Assembly: GCA_016699815.1 (NCBI GenBank) | Contig: CP065012.1 | Coordinates: forward strand, 1,364,001 to 1,428,000 | DNA from: Chitinophagaceae bacterium | GTDB lineage: Bacteria; Bacteroidota; Bacteroidia; Chitinophagales; Chitinophagaceae | Length of the DNA stretch: 64,000 bases | Reading direction: 5' to 3' | Shown: piece after piece, positions 17,743 through 26,979 of the stretch | How positions within the stretch are numbered: position 1 is the stretch's first letter | Layout of the letters: each line of letters starts with the position of its first letter | Position numbers and translations under genes: made by a program | The notes under the pieces: generated by a model | What the model was told of the DNA's origin: nothing | What the model saw: the letters and a program-made list of their open reading frames with translations, nothing else | Database searches by the model: none

Positions 17743-20700
17743 TTGGCATTACCACACCTCGTAAAATATATTTACAACAACGGTTCAGATGAAGTGGTCA
17801 GGAGAGGAAAAAAAATCCATTCTCTCGGCTATGTTGAAATGATAGAGCATGATGAACTTACCGGGAATATTTTTTTTAGGATAAAGGACGACAATTACAG
17901 CACGTTTTACAAAGTAAATATTCAAAAATTTGCCGACCCCAAACACATGAACCTGCGTTGCTCCTGCCCGTACAATATTGGGGATATTTGCCGGCACGAA
18001 GCGGCTGCATTGTTTCGTATGCAGGATATGATTGACAAAAACCTGCTAAGCAGCAGCGCTATCCAATACAACCAGCAACACTCAGTTGCAAAAATGAAAT
18101 TTATTGACATTAAAATGCTGAAGATGCTTTCCTCCACCCATATAATGCAGGAAGCAGAAAGGATGCTGAGGCATGGCAAAGCCAATATTGTACATGCCGC
18201 TGATGAAAGGGTAGAAGCCGAAATACAATATCATGACAGCAATTTTACCGTTATACTCCAAAAAAATGAAGAAAAAAATTTTGACACCTCCTGCAACTGT
18301 GCAGAAACAGACCATCCACTTTGCGAACACAAAGTGATGCTGTACTTGCAATTGCTCAATAATGACGGGCCATATTATTTTGACAGCATCCGCAACTGGG
18401 ATAAAGAAAAAAACATTTTGCTTCGCTCTTACGGTTACAGTTTACAAGACGATATCACCGGAAAATTTGAATTTACCTATAAAGAAGGAAAGCCATTTTT
18501 AAAAGTAATTGACCCTTCAATTAAACGGGTAAATGCAGCGCCAGCCTCAAACTTATTTTCGCCAAAACCCAGGCCCGTATTTCAGCCTGTGCAAACGGTT
18601 ATTACCCCTGAAGAAAACCCCGTGCAGGAAATAATTACTGAAGAGAAAAACTTAAGGCTGGGCATTGTTTTTAATTTTAATGAAAAAGCTTACCCGTTTT
18701 TTTCTGTAGATGCCATCATGGGCGAAACCGATGAAACCGGAGGCAATAAAAAATTTATTGATAAAATTGAAAGGCTCGACTTAGGAAAATTTATCAATAG
18801 CGAGCCTTTAATTGAGGACGACAGGAATGCGTTGCAGCAAATCCGCAAATTGCAACAAACAGAAATCAATAAATACCTCAACAGGAACTCCCCATTTAGC
18901 GGTATATGGGAAAATATCATCCACAATGAAGGAGATAAACTCCCAGAAGAAACAAGGTCATTAATTGCTGAATACCTTTTACCCAAACTAAAAAAAATTA
19001 CTAGCCTTCCCGATCCGCTTATTTACTTTTTACCCAGTGGAAAGGCCTTTAAAACGGCAAACCTTATAGAGCTGGAAGTAAGCAACCAATTTTTAAGCCC
19101 GGTTTTTAAAGTAGCTGTAAAAAATAACGATTTTGAAATTAACTGCGTAGTAAAACCCGAAGGACAGGTTGCATCACTTGAAGAAAATGAATGTACCCAC
19201 CCGTTTTTATTTTTATACAACGATGTTTTATATATTTGGGCAAAGCCCGAAGACCTTTTACATGCCGAAAAATTTTTGGAGAAGGGTTTTACCAAAATAA
19301 AAAAAGACAACTGGACAGAAACATTACAAAAAAATATTTTACCGCTCACCAAAGAATACCAGGTAGAATTTGACAAGGCCCTCATAAAAGAAGTAAAAAG
19401 CGGCAACCCCGATGTAAAATTAATTTTACAGGAAAAAGGCGACCATCTTGTATTTCAACCCGTGTTCAGCTACAAAGGGTTTGATACAAGGCCAACAGAT
19501 AAAGCTACAATAATACTGCCTGACAACGACAAAATACTGGTTATAAAAAGAAACGAAGAAGCCGAAAAAGAATTTGTAGAAAAACTGCAAAACCTGCATT
19601 CCCAATTTAGTTACCATGAGGATACAGGCGGCCTGGTTTTAAAGGGCGCCGATGTATTGCGCAACAACTGGTTTTTTCTTTTTATAGATGCCATGAAGGA
19701 AATGAAAGTACCGGTTTTTGGTTTTGAAGCGCTTAAAAATTTCCGTTTTAATACGGCAAGGCCCAATACCCATATCCATGTAAGCAGCGGATTGGACTGG
19801 TTTGATGCAAAAGTAGAAATAGAATTTGGCGAACAAAAAGTAGGCATTGCTGATATTAAAAAAGCCTTAGCCGGCAAGCAATCCTTTGTACAGCTGGATG
19901 ATGGTACTTTAGGTATTTTGCCCGATGAGTGGTTGAAAAAATATGCCTTATTGTTTAAAGTGGGTGAAGGCAAAAACGATAAACTGCGCTTATCTAAATA
20001 CCATCTCAGCGTAATTGATGACCTTTATGAGCGCAGGGATGAAGAAGAAATAAGCTTTACGCTTGATGCAAAATATGAACGCCTTAGAGAATTTAAAAAC
20101 ATACCTGAAACAGCGCCACCACAAGAAGTAGCCGGCATTTTAAGGCCTTACCAGGTCGCTGGTTTTCAGTGGCTGAATTATTTAAACGATGTAGGCTGGG
20201 GTGGTATATTGGCCGATGATATGGGCTTGGGCAAAACCGTTCAGGCGCTAAGTATGATTGACCATTTTAAAAAAACAACCGGTGGTTTGCAATCTCTGGT
20301 TATTTGCCCCACAACATTAATTTACAACTGGCAAAAAGAAGTTTTAAAATTTACACCATCCCTTTCCTGCCAAATTCACCATGGCAACCTGCGCACCAGA
20401 AAGCATGAAGAACTGATGCAGCAAAATATTATCGTTACTACTTACGGCACCTTACGAAGCGATATCCAAATGCTCATGAAAATACCTTTTGATTATATTA
20501 TTCTGGATGAAAGCCAGGCCATTAAAAACCCTTCTTCAAAAGTTACCAAAGCAGCCTCATTACTTAATGCCAAAAACAGGCTTTGCATGAGCGGTACGCC
20601 TTTACAAAATAACACCTTCGACATATTTGCCCAAATGAATTTTCTTAACCCAGGTTTACTGGGCAGTATGGAGTTTTTCCGCAATGAATTTGCTACGCCT

Positions 20701-21528
20701 ATTGATAAGTTTAGCGACCTTATTCAAAAAGATCACCTGCGTAAATTACTTTATCCTTTTATATTGCGTCGTACCAAAGAACAGGTGGCCAAAGACCTTC
20801 CTGAAAAAACGGAAACCATCTTGTTTTGCGAAATGGAAAAAGAGCAACGACAAATTTATGATGCCTACCGCAATAGTTACCGGGATAAAATCTTAGGCTC
20901 TATCAACGATGTTGGCATTGACAAATCTCAATTAACCATTTTACAGGGCCTTATGAAACTGAGACAAATATGCGATAGCCCGGCCATTTTAAACGAAGAA
21001 GACAAATACCCCAACCACTCCATAAAACTGGATGAATTAACCAGGGAAATTACCGAAAATATTGGCGAACATAAAGCACTTATTTTTTCTCAATTCCTGG
21101 GAATGCTTGCCTTAATTAAAGAAAAACTAAAAGAACAAAATATTAAGTTTGAATATTTTGACGGAAGTACAACCCCGCCTGAAAGGGAGAGAGCCATAGA
21201 AAATTTTCAAAATAGTGAAGAGTGTAGGGTGTTTTTAATTTCTTTAAAAGCAGGTGGTGTCGGTTTAAACCTTACGGCGGCAGATTACGTTTATATTGTG
21301 GACCCTTGGTGGAACCCTGCCGTGGAACAACAGGCCATTGACAGGACACACCGCATTGGCCAAACCAAAAATATTTTTGCTTACCGCATGATTTGTATAG
21401 ATACCATTGAAGATAAAATACTGCAATTACAGGAGCGAAAAAGGACACTGGCAAAAGAGCTTATTGCCGATGATTCTACTTTTGTAAAATCACTCACCAA
21501 GGCAGATGTGGAATACCTGTTCAGTTAA
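17743..21528 (+). CDS. SNF2-family helicase with two SWIM zinc fingers
   Basis: 1261 residues starting at a TTG (17743); an upstream stop at 17728-17730 in the same frame and the lack of a nearby ATG support this start. Two SWIM zinc-binding motifs are visible: Cys73/Cys75/Cys83/His85 and Cys184/Cys186/Cys194/His196. A long middle region leads to a SNF2 ATPase core: Walker A DDMGLGKT near residue 827, DESQ (motif II) near 922, SGTPLQNN (motif III), then the helicase C domain with SLKAGGVGLNLTAADYV and DRTHRIGQ. Such proteins translocate on double-stranded DNA and are thought to act in repair or remodelling. A strong terminator follows directly. Confidence 0.93.
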   Translation: MALPHLVKYIYNNGSDEVVRRGKKIHSLGYVEMIEHDELTGNIFFRIKDDNYSTFYKVNIQKFADPKHMNLRCSCPYNIGDICRHEAAALFRMQDMIDKNLLSSSAIQYNQQHSVAKMKFIDIKMLKMLSSTHIMQEAERMLRHGKANIVHAADERVEAEIQYHDSNFTVILQKNEEKNFDTSCNCAETDHPLCEHKVMLYLQLLNNDGPYYFDSIRNWDKEKNILLRSYGYSLQDDITGKFEFTYKEGKPFLKVIDPSIKRVNAAPASNLFSPKPRPVFQPVQTVITPEENPVQEIITEEKNLRLGIVFNFNEKAYPFFSVDAIMGETDETGGNKKFIDKIERLDLGKFINSEPLIEDDRNALQQIRKLQQTEINKYLNRNSPFSGIWENIIHNEGDKLPEETRSLIAEYLLPKLKKITSLPDPLIYFLPSGKAFKTANLIELEVSNQFLSPVFKVAVKNNDFEINCVVKPEGQVASLEENECTHPFLFLYNDVLYIWAKPEDLLHAEKFLEKGFTKIKKDNWTETLQKNILPLTKEYQVEFDKALIKEVKSGNPDVKLILQEKGDHLVFQPVFSYKGFDTRPTDKATIILPDNDKILVIKRNEEAEKEFVEKLQNLHSQFSYHEDTGGLVLKGADVLRNNWFFLFIDAMKEMKVPVFGFEALKNFRFNTARPNTHIHVSSGLDWFDAKVEIEFGEQKVGIADIKKALAGKQSFVQLDDGTLGILPDEWLKKYALLFKVGEGKNDKLRLSKYHLSVIDDLYERRDEEEISFTLDAKYERLREFKNIPETAPPQEVAGILRPYQVAGFQWLNYLNDVGWGGILADDMGLGKTVQALSMIDHFKKTTGGLQSLVICPTTLIYNWQKEVLKFTPSLSCQIHHGNLRTRKHEELMQQNIIVTTYGTLRSDIQMLMKIPFDYIILDESQAIKNPSSKVTKAASLLNAKNRLCMSGTPLQNNTFDIFAQMNFLNPGLLGSMEFFRNEFATPIDKFSDLIQKDHLRKLLYPFILRRTKEQVAKDLPEKTETILFCEMEKEQRQIYDAYRNSYRDKILGSINDVGIDKSQLTILQGLMKLRQICDSPAILNEEDKYPNHSIKLDELTREITENIGEHKALIFSQFLGMLALIKEKLKEQNIKFEYFDGSTTPPERERAIENFQNSEECRVFLISLKAGGVGLNLTAADYVYIVDPWWNPAVEQQAIDRTHRIGQTKNIFAYRMICIDTIEDKILQLQERKRTLAKELIADDSTFVKSLTKADVEYLFS

Positions 21529-21535
21529 CCTTATT

Positions 21536-21564
21536 AAAAAACCCCGGCATCAACCGGGGTTTTT
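21536..21564 (+). terminator. rho-independent terminator after the helicase gene
   Basis: AACCCCGG and CCGGGGTT arms around a six-base loop are followed by a T run, starting 8 bases after the helicase stop codon. It is a textbook intrinsic terminator; the flanking A run lets it work on the other strand too. Confidence 0.9.
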
Positions 21565-21581
21565 ACTTTCTTTTTGCTCAA

Positions 21582-21704
21582 TCAGGATGCAATAAAGTTT
21601 TTAAGCCGCTGGAAGTCCCTGTCGTAGCTAAAAAATAAACTATTGATTGATTCCGCAATTGACTTTGCAATAAGGGTGAACATTGAAGGTCTATTTTTTT
21701 TCAT
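21582..21704 (-). CDS. possible 40-residue basic peptide
   Basis: A short minus-strand frame from ATG at 21704 to TGA at 21582-21584. The product starts MKKNRPSMFTLIAKSIAES and ends in DFQRLKNFIAS: an amphipathic, mostly helical looking peptide with Arg/Lys and aromatic residues. The composition looks more coding-like than the surrounding spacer, but it is short and no family is recognised. It ends against the helicase terminator, which would also end its transcript through the T tract on the minus strand. Confidence 0.3.
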   Translation of the reverse strand: MKKNRPSMFTLIAKSIAESINSLFFSYDRDFQRLKNFIAS

Positions 21705-22047
21705 AATACTGGATTTTATACAAACAAAATTATTATATGGTAAAGGGTTTGTCAATTGTATTTTTGCTCAATTTTTTTAAAAGTAAAAACCGGTTATGCA
21801 TCGTTATTTTACCATTGGGTGTTGCTTGCTTTTCCTATGTGGGTTTTGCTTTTTATAATACTTTATAGGGTAAACATCGGGTTGCTGGCGAAGTTTTCCC
21901 ATAAAATGCTTGAATACAAAAACCAATGGGTTAATGGTTTTTATGCTGGTTCCGATGGGCATAAATTAGGGTTTACACCAATAACGGGGTTATATTCAAA
22001 ATATTGTGCAAGAATAAAAAAGTGAGTGAGCCCGGGTCTACGAATTA
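21705..22047. other. spacer between helicase terminator and mqnC, no convincing gene
   Basis: This stretch of about 340 bases holds only a TTG-started plus-strand frame (21756-22025, 89 codons) with a hydrophobic middle. It has no family resemblance and no promoter-like motif, so I do not call it a gene. No repeat or hairpin stands out. Confidence 0.5.
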
Positions 22048-23190
22048 TCAATAATCTATAACCTGATCTTCCATAATAGGCATTTCCCGCCATTCATATT
22101 GCTGGTTCCTAAGCTGTGGCTCAAAGCCGGCTTGCTTTATAGCTTCCTGTATAGTTGTGCTTGTAAAACGGTGTGGCGCACCGGCAGCGCTTACTACATT
22201 TTCTTCTATCATAATACTACCAAAATCGTTGGCCCCTGCATTTAAACACATTTGTGCCACCTGCTTACCCACCGTTAACCAGCTTGCCTGTATGTTTTTT
22301 ATATTGGGCAGCATCATGCGGCATAAAGCCAACATGCGGATGTATTCTTCTGTTGTAGTAAGATTATGAACGCCCCTTATTTTTGCGAGCAAGGTATCCA
22401 CATCCTGAAACGTCCACGGAATAAAGGCAAGAAAACCTTTTGCGTCCTCGGGCTTTCGGCTTTGCACTTCCCTTATTTTTGCTAAATGCTCAAAGCGTTC
22501 TTCAATAGTTTCTACATGGCCAAACATCATGGTGGCTGATGTAGTAATGTTTAACAGGTGTGCCTGATGCATAATATCCAGCCATTCCTGTGCACCACAT
22601 TTTCCTTTGCTTATAAGCCTGCGTACACGATCGGTTAAAATTTCTGCACCGGCGCCGGGCAAAGAGTCCAGGCCTGCATTTTTTAATGCGGTTAAAATTT
22701 CTTTATGTGTTACTGAATTTTCGCCGGGCTGGTTTTTTTCTAATTTGGTAATGTGGGCAACTTCCGGCGGGCCTAATGCATGCAATTTTATGGCGGGATA
22801 ATTTTTCTTTAGCTCTTTAAAGAGATTTACATAAAATGATAGGCCAAGCCCTGGGTGGTGGCCGCCCTGCAACAATAATTGGTCGCCCCCAAATTTTATC
22901 GTTTCTTCAATTTTTCTTTTATAAGTATCAATGTCGGTTATATAAGCTTCGCTATGCCCGGGTATCCTGTAAAAATTACAAAATTTACAGTTGGCTATAC
23001 ATACATTGGTGGTATTTACATTGCGGTCTATCTGCCAGGTTACTTTACCATGGGGTACTTGTATTTTACGCAGTTCATCGGCTACATACATCAACTCGGC
23101 CAATGCAGCGTTTTTAAATAAAAAAACACCTTCTTCAATAGTCAGCCATTCAAATCCCAGGGCTTTCCTATAGAGTTCATTTAATTTCAT
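22048..23190 (-). CDS. mqnC: cyclic dehypoxanthinyl futalosine synthase (radical SAM)
   Basis: 380 residues from the ATG at 23190. The radical SAM cluster motif is CIANCKFCNFYR (CxxxCxxC) near residue 66. GGDQLLLQGGHHPGLGL near residue 103 and LHALGPPEVAHITKLE near 140 match the MqnC branch better than the related MqnE. The enzyme converts dehypoxanthinyl futalosine to its cyclic form in the futalosine route to menaquinone, using S-adenosylmethionine and a 4Fe-4S cluster. Menaquinol is the likely electron donor to the ACIII complex encoded later in this window. Other mqn genes are not next to it. Confidence 0.9.
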   Translation of the reverse strand: MKLNELYRKALGFEWLTIEEGVFLFKNAALAELMYVADELRKIQVPHGKVTWQIDRNVNTTNVCIANCKFCNFYRIPGHSEAYITDIDTYKRKIEETIKFGGDQLLLQGGHHPGLGLSFYVNLFKELKKNYPAIKLHALGPPEVAHITKLEKNQPGENSVTHKEILTALKNAGLDSLPGAGAEILTDRVRRLISKGKCGAQEWLDIMHQAHLLNITTSATMMFGHVETIEERFEHLAKIREVQSRKPEDAKGFLAFIPWTFQDVDTLLAKIRGVHNLTTTEEYIRMLALCRMMLPNIKNIQASWLTVGKQVAQMCLNAGANDFGSIMIEENVVSAAGAPHRFTSTTIQEAIKQAGFEPQLRNQQYEWREMPIMEDQVIDY

Positions 23191-23241
23191 TTGATGTTTT
23201 GATTGATGGTAACCCATTATTACCGTTCTTCATTTTATCAG

Positions 23242-23249
23242 CAAAATTA
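23242..23249 (-). promoter_or_regulatory. TAnnTTTG -7 box upstream of mqnC
   Basis: On the minus strand TAATTTTG matches the -7 consensus, about 50 bases before the mqnC start codon, in the divergent spacer shared with the aspartyl protease gene. No TTG lies at the ideal distance. Confidence 0.4.
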
Positions 23250-23282
23250 ATAGCATTCTTTGTTATTTTTAAGAGAAGATTT

Positions 23283-24467
23283 ATGAAATTAATTATACAT
23301 CTGTTATTGATTATTTTACCTGCCGTATTATTTGGCCAGGAAATAGTATCGGTTCCCGATGCAAAATATATTACTAAATTTCCTTTCAGGCTCTATACAG
23401 GAGGTGTAATAGTGGTAAAAGCACATTTTCCGCTTGCTGCAGACAGCCTGAACTTTATTGTAGATACAGGTGGCGGCGGCGTTTCTTTGGATTCATCTAC
23501 CTGTAAAGAATTTGGTATTGCTACACAGCAAACCGATACTGTTGTAACCGGTATTGGCGGAAGAAAAAAGGTTGATTATGTTTTTAACCAAAGCCTTTGT
23601 TTTCCGGGTTTAAAAATCTCCAACCTTAATTTTCATGTAGTAGATTATGATATTTTAACCAGTACTTATGGTGAAAAAATTGACGGCATTTTGGGCTATA
23701 GTTTTTTTAACAGGTATTTGGTAAAAATTAATTTCGACAGCCTGCATATCGAAGTGTTTACCCCGGGAAAATTGGATTACCCCAATGGCGGCACTACCCT
23801 TCATCCTATCATCACTTCTTTGCCCATTCAAAGGGCCACGGTAAAGGATAGCCGGAAACTCACCCATTATTTTTACCTCGATACCGGCGCAGGCCTTAGC
23901 TTTTTAATGAATGAAAAATTTGCAAAAGACAGCGCCATACTTCGTACAAAAAGAAAACCTCTTATTGCGCAAGCCGAAGGCATTGCCGGGAAATTGCAAA
24001 TGCGGCTTACAGTTGTGAGAGAAGTAAAACTGGGCTCTTACCGCTTTTACCGGGTGCCCACTTATCTCTACGATGATATTTACAATGTTACCCAATACCC
24101 ATTTTGCGGTGGCTTAATTGGCAACGACCTGTTGCGAAGGTTTAACCTTATTTTTAATTATAAGCAAAGAGAAGTGCACTTATTGCCCAATAGTCATTTT
24201 AATGATTCTTTTGATTATTCCTACACCGGGCTTAGTATGTATTATATTGACGGCAACATAATAGTGCTGGATGTAATAAAAGGATCTCCGGCAGATAAAG
24301 CGGGTTTTAAAGTTGATGATATAGTGATAGGTGTTGATACAAACCTTACGGGTAATTTACAGGCTTATAAAACCGCCATGCAAAATGTAGGTGCAAAAAT
24401 AAAAGTACTTATAAAAAGAAATGACAAACTTGGGGAATTGGTTTTAAACCCCATTCGCATTTATTAA
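23283..24467 (+). CDS. secreted retropepsin-like aspartyl protease with PDZ domain
   Basis: 394 residues from ATG 23283, which opens a clear signal peptide (KLIIHLLLIILPAVLFGQ); the upstream extension to 23199 is unsupported. Two aspartyl protease half-domains each carry a DTG-type active site: VDTGGGGVSLD near residue 62 and LDTGAGLSFLM near residue 200. A C-terminal PDZ-like domain follows (VLDVIKGSPADKAGFKVDDI, near residue 325). The combination of a pepsin-like pair with PDZ is common in Bacteroidota and points to a periplasmic or surface peptidase; its targets are unknown. Divergent from mqnC. Confidence 0.88.
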   Translation: MKLIIHLLLIILPAVLFGQEIVSVPDAKYITKFPFRLYTGGVIVVKAHFPLAADSLNFIVDTGGGGVSLDSSTCKEFGIATQQTDTVVTGIGGRKKVDYVFNQSLCFPGLKISNLNFHVVDYDILTSTYGEKIDGILGYSFFNRYLVKINFDSLHIEVFTPGKLDYPNGGTTLHPIITSLPIQRATVKDSRKLTHYFYLDTGAGLSFLMNEKFAKDSAILRTKRKPLIAQAEGIAGKLQMRLTVVREVKLGSYRFYRVPTYLYDDIYNVTQYPFCGGLIGNDLLRRFNLIFNYKQREVHLLPNSHFNDSFDYSYTGLSMYYIDGNIIVLDVIKGSPADKAGFKVDDIVIGVDTNLTGNLQAYKTAMQNVGAKIKVLIKRNDKLGELVLNPIRIY

Positions 24468-24513
24468 AAAATGCCGCTTGTACAGGCAACCTTTACAAAA
24501 TATATTGAATATA

Positions 24514-26307
24514 CTAAAACGCATATTTACCTTCGGCAATTAATTTATCCGCAATTCTTCGCCTGGCATCTTTGCTGTTAAAAGGCGCTGTTTTGGTAAA
24601 CCGCTTTAAACCCAGCAACATCATACGTTGTTCATCGCCATCGGCAAAAGCATTTATGGCTTCTTTTCCAAACTTATTTACATTATCGGCAGCGTCGTTT
24701 ATATAGCATTTCACCATATCGTTATATACTGAAGAAACGGCGGTTTCATTTATGCTGCACATTTTCAGCAATCGAAGCAAAGCGCTTTCTGCATTAAAAG
24801 TCTGGATGGCCATATCGGAAATATTCATTAAAATTTCCTGCTCGTTTTGGAGGTTCATCATCAGTTTTTGAACGGCAGCACCGGCAGTCATTAATATTGC
24901 TTTTTTCATACTGGCAATTACTTTTTTCTCCGCAGCATACAAGCCCTCTTCTGCTGCACCAAAATCTGGAATGCTCATCAATTCTTTCGATACTGCCATT
25001 GCAGGGCCCATTAAATCCAGTTGGCCTTTCATGGCCCTTTTGAGCATCATATCTACGGTAAGCAAGCGGTTAATTTCGTTTGTGCCCTCATAAATGCGGT
25101 TAATACGGCTGTCTCGATAAGCACGACTAATTAAATACTCATCACTAAAACCATTACCACCATGTATTTGCACGCCTTCATCTACCACATAATCCAGCGC
25201 TTCACTTCCATCTACTTTTAGCATGGCACATTCAATAGCATATTCTTCTGCTGCGCCAAGTAATGCCTGGTTAAAAGGTTTGCCGCTTTCCAAAAGTTCG
25301 GTTTCTTTATCATCAATCCATTTGCTTGTGCGGTACAAGGCGCTTTCACTCACCCAAATGCGAATGGCCATTTGGGCCAGCTTGTGCTTTATGGCGCCAA
25401 AATTGGCAATGGCTGTTTTAAACTGCTCCCTCGTTATGGCGTATTCCACCGAAGTGGTAAGCGAAGCTTTTGCACCACCTAATGCCGCGGAGCATAATTT
25501 TAACCTGCCAATATTTAAAATATTAAATGCAATGATATGGCCCCGGCCAATTTCGCCCAAAAGATTTTCAACCGGCACTTTACAATCCTGAAAATACAAT
25601 TGAACGGTAGAAGATCCTTTGATGCCCATTTTATGTTCTTCCGGCCCACGGGTAAAGCCTTCAAAATTTCTTTCTACAATAAAACAGGAAAATTTATTAG
25701 CATCCACCTTTGCAAAAACGGTATAAATATCTGCAAAACCACCATTGGTTATCCAGCATTTTTGCCCATTTAATAAATAATATTTCCCGTCCTTGCTCAA
25801 GGTTGCGGTGGTTTTTGCACCGAGTGCATCGCTGCCGCTGTTGGGCTCGGTTAATCCGTAAGCACCTTTCCATTCACCGGTAGCCAGCTTGGGAATATAT
25901 TTTTGCTTTTGCTCTTCTGTTCCAAAATATAAAATGGGCAGTGTACCAATACCCGTATGTGCTGCAACAGCTACGCTAAAAGAAAAACCTGCGCCAAGGC
26001 CTTCGTTTACCAATGTTGAAGTAATAAAATCTTTTCCCAGTCCGCCAAGGTCTTCTGGTATAGAGGCTCCCAGCAAACCTTGTTCGCCAGCTTTAACCAT
26101 TAAAGAGGGCATAAGGCCTTCTTCCATTTTATCTATACGGTCAACTATTGGCAACACTTCGTTGTTTAAAAATTGATGGCACATATCTTTTACCATCAGT
26201 TGTTCTTCATTAAAATCTTCCGGCGTAAAAGTTTCAGCGGCTTTGCTTTCTTTAATCAGCCATTCACCTCCTTTAAGAGTTGCAGTGGCAATGGTTGGAA
26301 TACTCAT
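24514..26307 (-). CDS. acyl-CoA dehydrogenase, VLCAD/ACAD9-like
   Basis: 597 residues from ATG 26307 (MSIPTIATATLKGG...), longer than the 380-residue short-chain type. Conserved elements: the FAD-binding region AYGLTEPNSGSDALGAKTTA near residue 150, WITNGGFADIYTVFAKV near 185, the GGNGFSDEYLISRAYRDSRI block and the catalytic-loop RIYEGTNEINR near residue 410. The extra C-terminal 170 residues are typical of very-long-chain type enzymes. It introduces the first double bond in fatty acid beta-oxidation, with FAD. The gene lies directly downstream of a MarR regulator on the same strand, 87 bases apart, which suggests substrate-controlled expression. Confidence 0.93.
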   Translation of the reverse strand: MSIPTIATATLKGGEWLIKESKAAETFTPEDFNEEQLMVKDMCHQFLNNEVLPIVDRIDKMEEGLMPSLMVKAGEQGLLGASIPEDLGGLGKDFITSTLVNEGLGAGFSFSVAVAAHTGIGTLPILYFGTEEQKQKYIPKLATGEWKGAYGLTEPNSGSDALGAKTTATLSKDGKYYLLNGQKCWITNGGFADIYTVFAKVDANKFSCFIVERNFEGFTRGPEEHKMGIKGSSTVQLYFQDCKVPVENLLGEIGRGHIIAFNILNIGRLKLCSAALGGAKASLTTSVEYAITREQFKTAIANFGAIKHKLAQMAIRIWVSESALYRTSKWIDDKETELLESGKPFNQALLGAAEEYAIECAMLKVDGSEALDYVVDEGVQIHGGNGFSDEYLISRAYRDSRINRIYEGTNEINRLLTVDMMLKRAMKGQLDLMGPAMAVSKELMSIPDFGAAEEGLYAAEKKVIASMKKAILMTAGAAVQKLMMNLQNEQEILMNISDMAIQTFNAESALLRLLKMCSINETAVSSVYNDMVKCYINDAADNVNKFGKEAINAFADGDEQRMMLLGLKRFTKTAPFNSKDARRRIADKLIAEGKYAF

Positions 26308-26394
26308 GTTTTTTATTTTTAAATATTTTTTTAATTGCTGGTTAATTTGTAAAACTTGCTTTTCATTGAGCAATACTCAACTTTCAACTTTCTA

Positions 26395-26835
26395 CTATTT
26401 CAGGTTTTCATAAACCATCTGCAATACTTCTTTAGCAATTTCCACCTGGCCATTGGTTACCCCTTTCAAAGCTTCGTTTAGCGTTTGGTTGGCAATATCC
26501 ATAGATTTTTCCTGCAGGGTTTGGGCATCGGCAGTAAGAAAAATAAGGTTGATCCTCCTGTCGTCTTTGCTGGCTACTCTTTTTACCAGGTTTATTTTTT
26601 CCAGGTTATCCACCAGCCTGGTCATACTTGGCTTATCTTTAAAAGTAGCTTCACAAAGTTGCTGCTGGCTCATTCCATCTGCTTTCCATAAATGATACAA
26701 CACGCTCCACTGCTCTATCGTAATCTCAACACCAGACTGCTTAAAATTTTTTTGCAGCCTCCTGCTAATTGCCGTACTGGCTTTACCGGTAATAAAACTA
26801 TAGAGCTCGCCTTTTTTAAATTGGTTGTTTGGCAT
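26395..26835 (-). CDS. MarR-family transcriptional regulator
   Basis: 146 residues with the MarR winged-helix layout. EQWSVLYHLWKADGMSQQQL forms the start of the helix-turn-helix region and DKPSMTRLVDNLEKINLVKR the recognition helix, followed by the wing DDRRINLIFLT. MarR proteins are dimeric repressors released by small ligands. It probably controls the acyl-CoA dehydrogenase gene just downstream and itself, since a short inverted repeat sits three bases upstream of its start codon. The ligand may be a fatty acyl-CoA or fatty acid, inferred only from the neighbour. Confidence 0.9.
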   Translation of the reverse strand: MPNNQFKKGELYSFITGKASTAISRRLQKNFKQSGVEITIEQWSVLYHLWKADGMSQQQLCEATFKDKPSMTRLVDNLEKINLVKRVASKDDRRINLIFLTADAQTLQEKSMDIANQTLNEALKGVTNGQVEIAKEVLQMVYENLK

Positions 26836-26837
26836 AT

Positions 26838-26853
26838 AGTTGTTTATGCAACT
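26838..26853. promoter_or_regulatory. inverted repeat, likely MarR operator
   Basis: AGTTG and CAACT arms separated by six bases end three bases before the marR ATG. Size and spacing suit a MarR dimer site. Minus-strand TATCTTTA just upstream is a near-consensus -7 box, so a bound repressor would block the start region. Confidence 0.45.
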
Positions 26854-26888
26854 TTGTAAAGATAATATTTATTTTATTTTTTAAAAAA

Positions 26889-26896
26889 TAATTTTG
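26889..26896 (+). promoter_or_regulatory. TAnnTTTG -7 box for the glycosyltransferase gene
   Basis: TAATTTTG matches the -7 consensus, on the plus strand in the divergent marR-glycosyltransferase spacer, about 84 bases before the chosen glycosyltransferase start. A MarR-type protein bound nearby could affect both directions. Confidence 0.4.
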
Positions 26897-26979
26897 TGTT
26901 ATTTTGATGCAGGCATTTGAATATAATGCAACAGTTGTTGTGTCACTCACTTGTACTTAAATGCATCTTACAGCAAAAA

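Noticed and set aside
21756..22025. 89-codon plus-strand frame with a hydrophobic segment
   Set aside because: TTG start, no family resemblance, no promoter or neighbour context; consistent with chance in AT-rich DNA.
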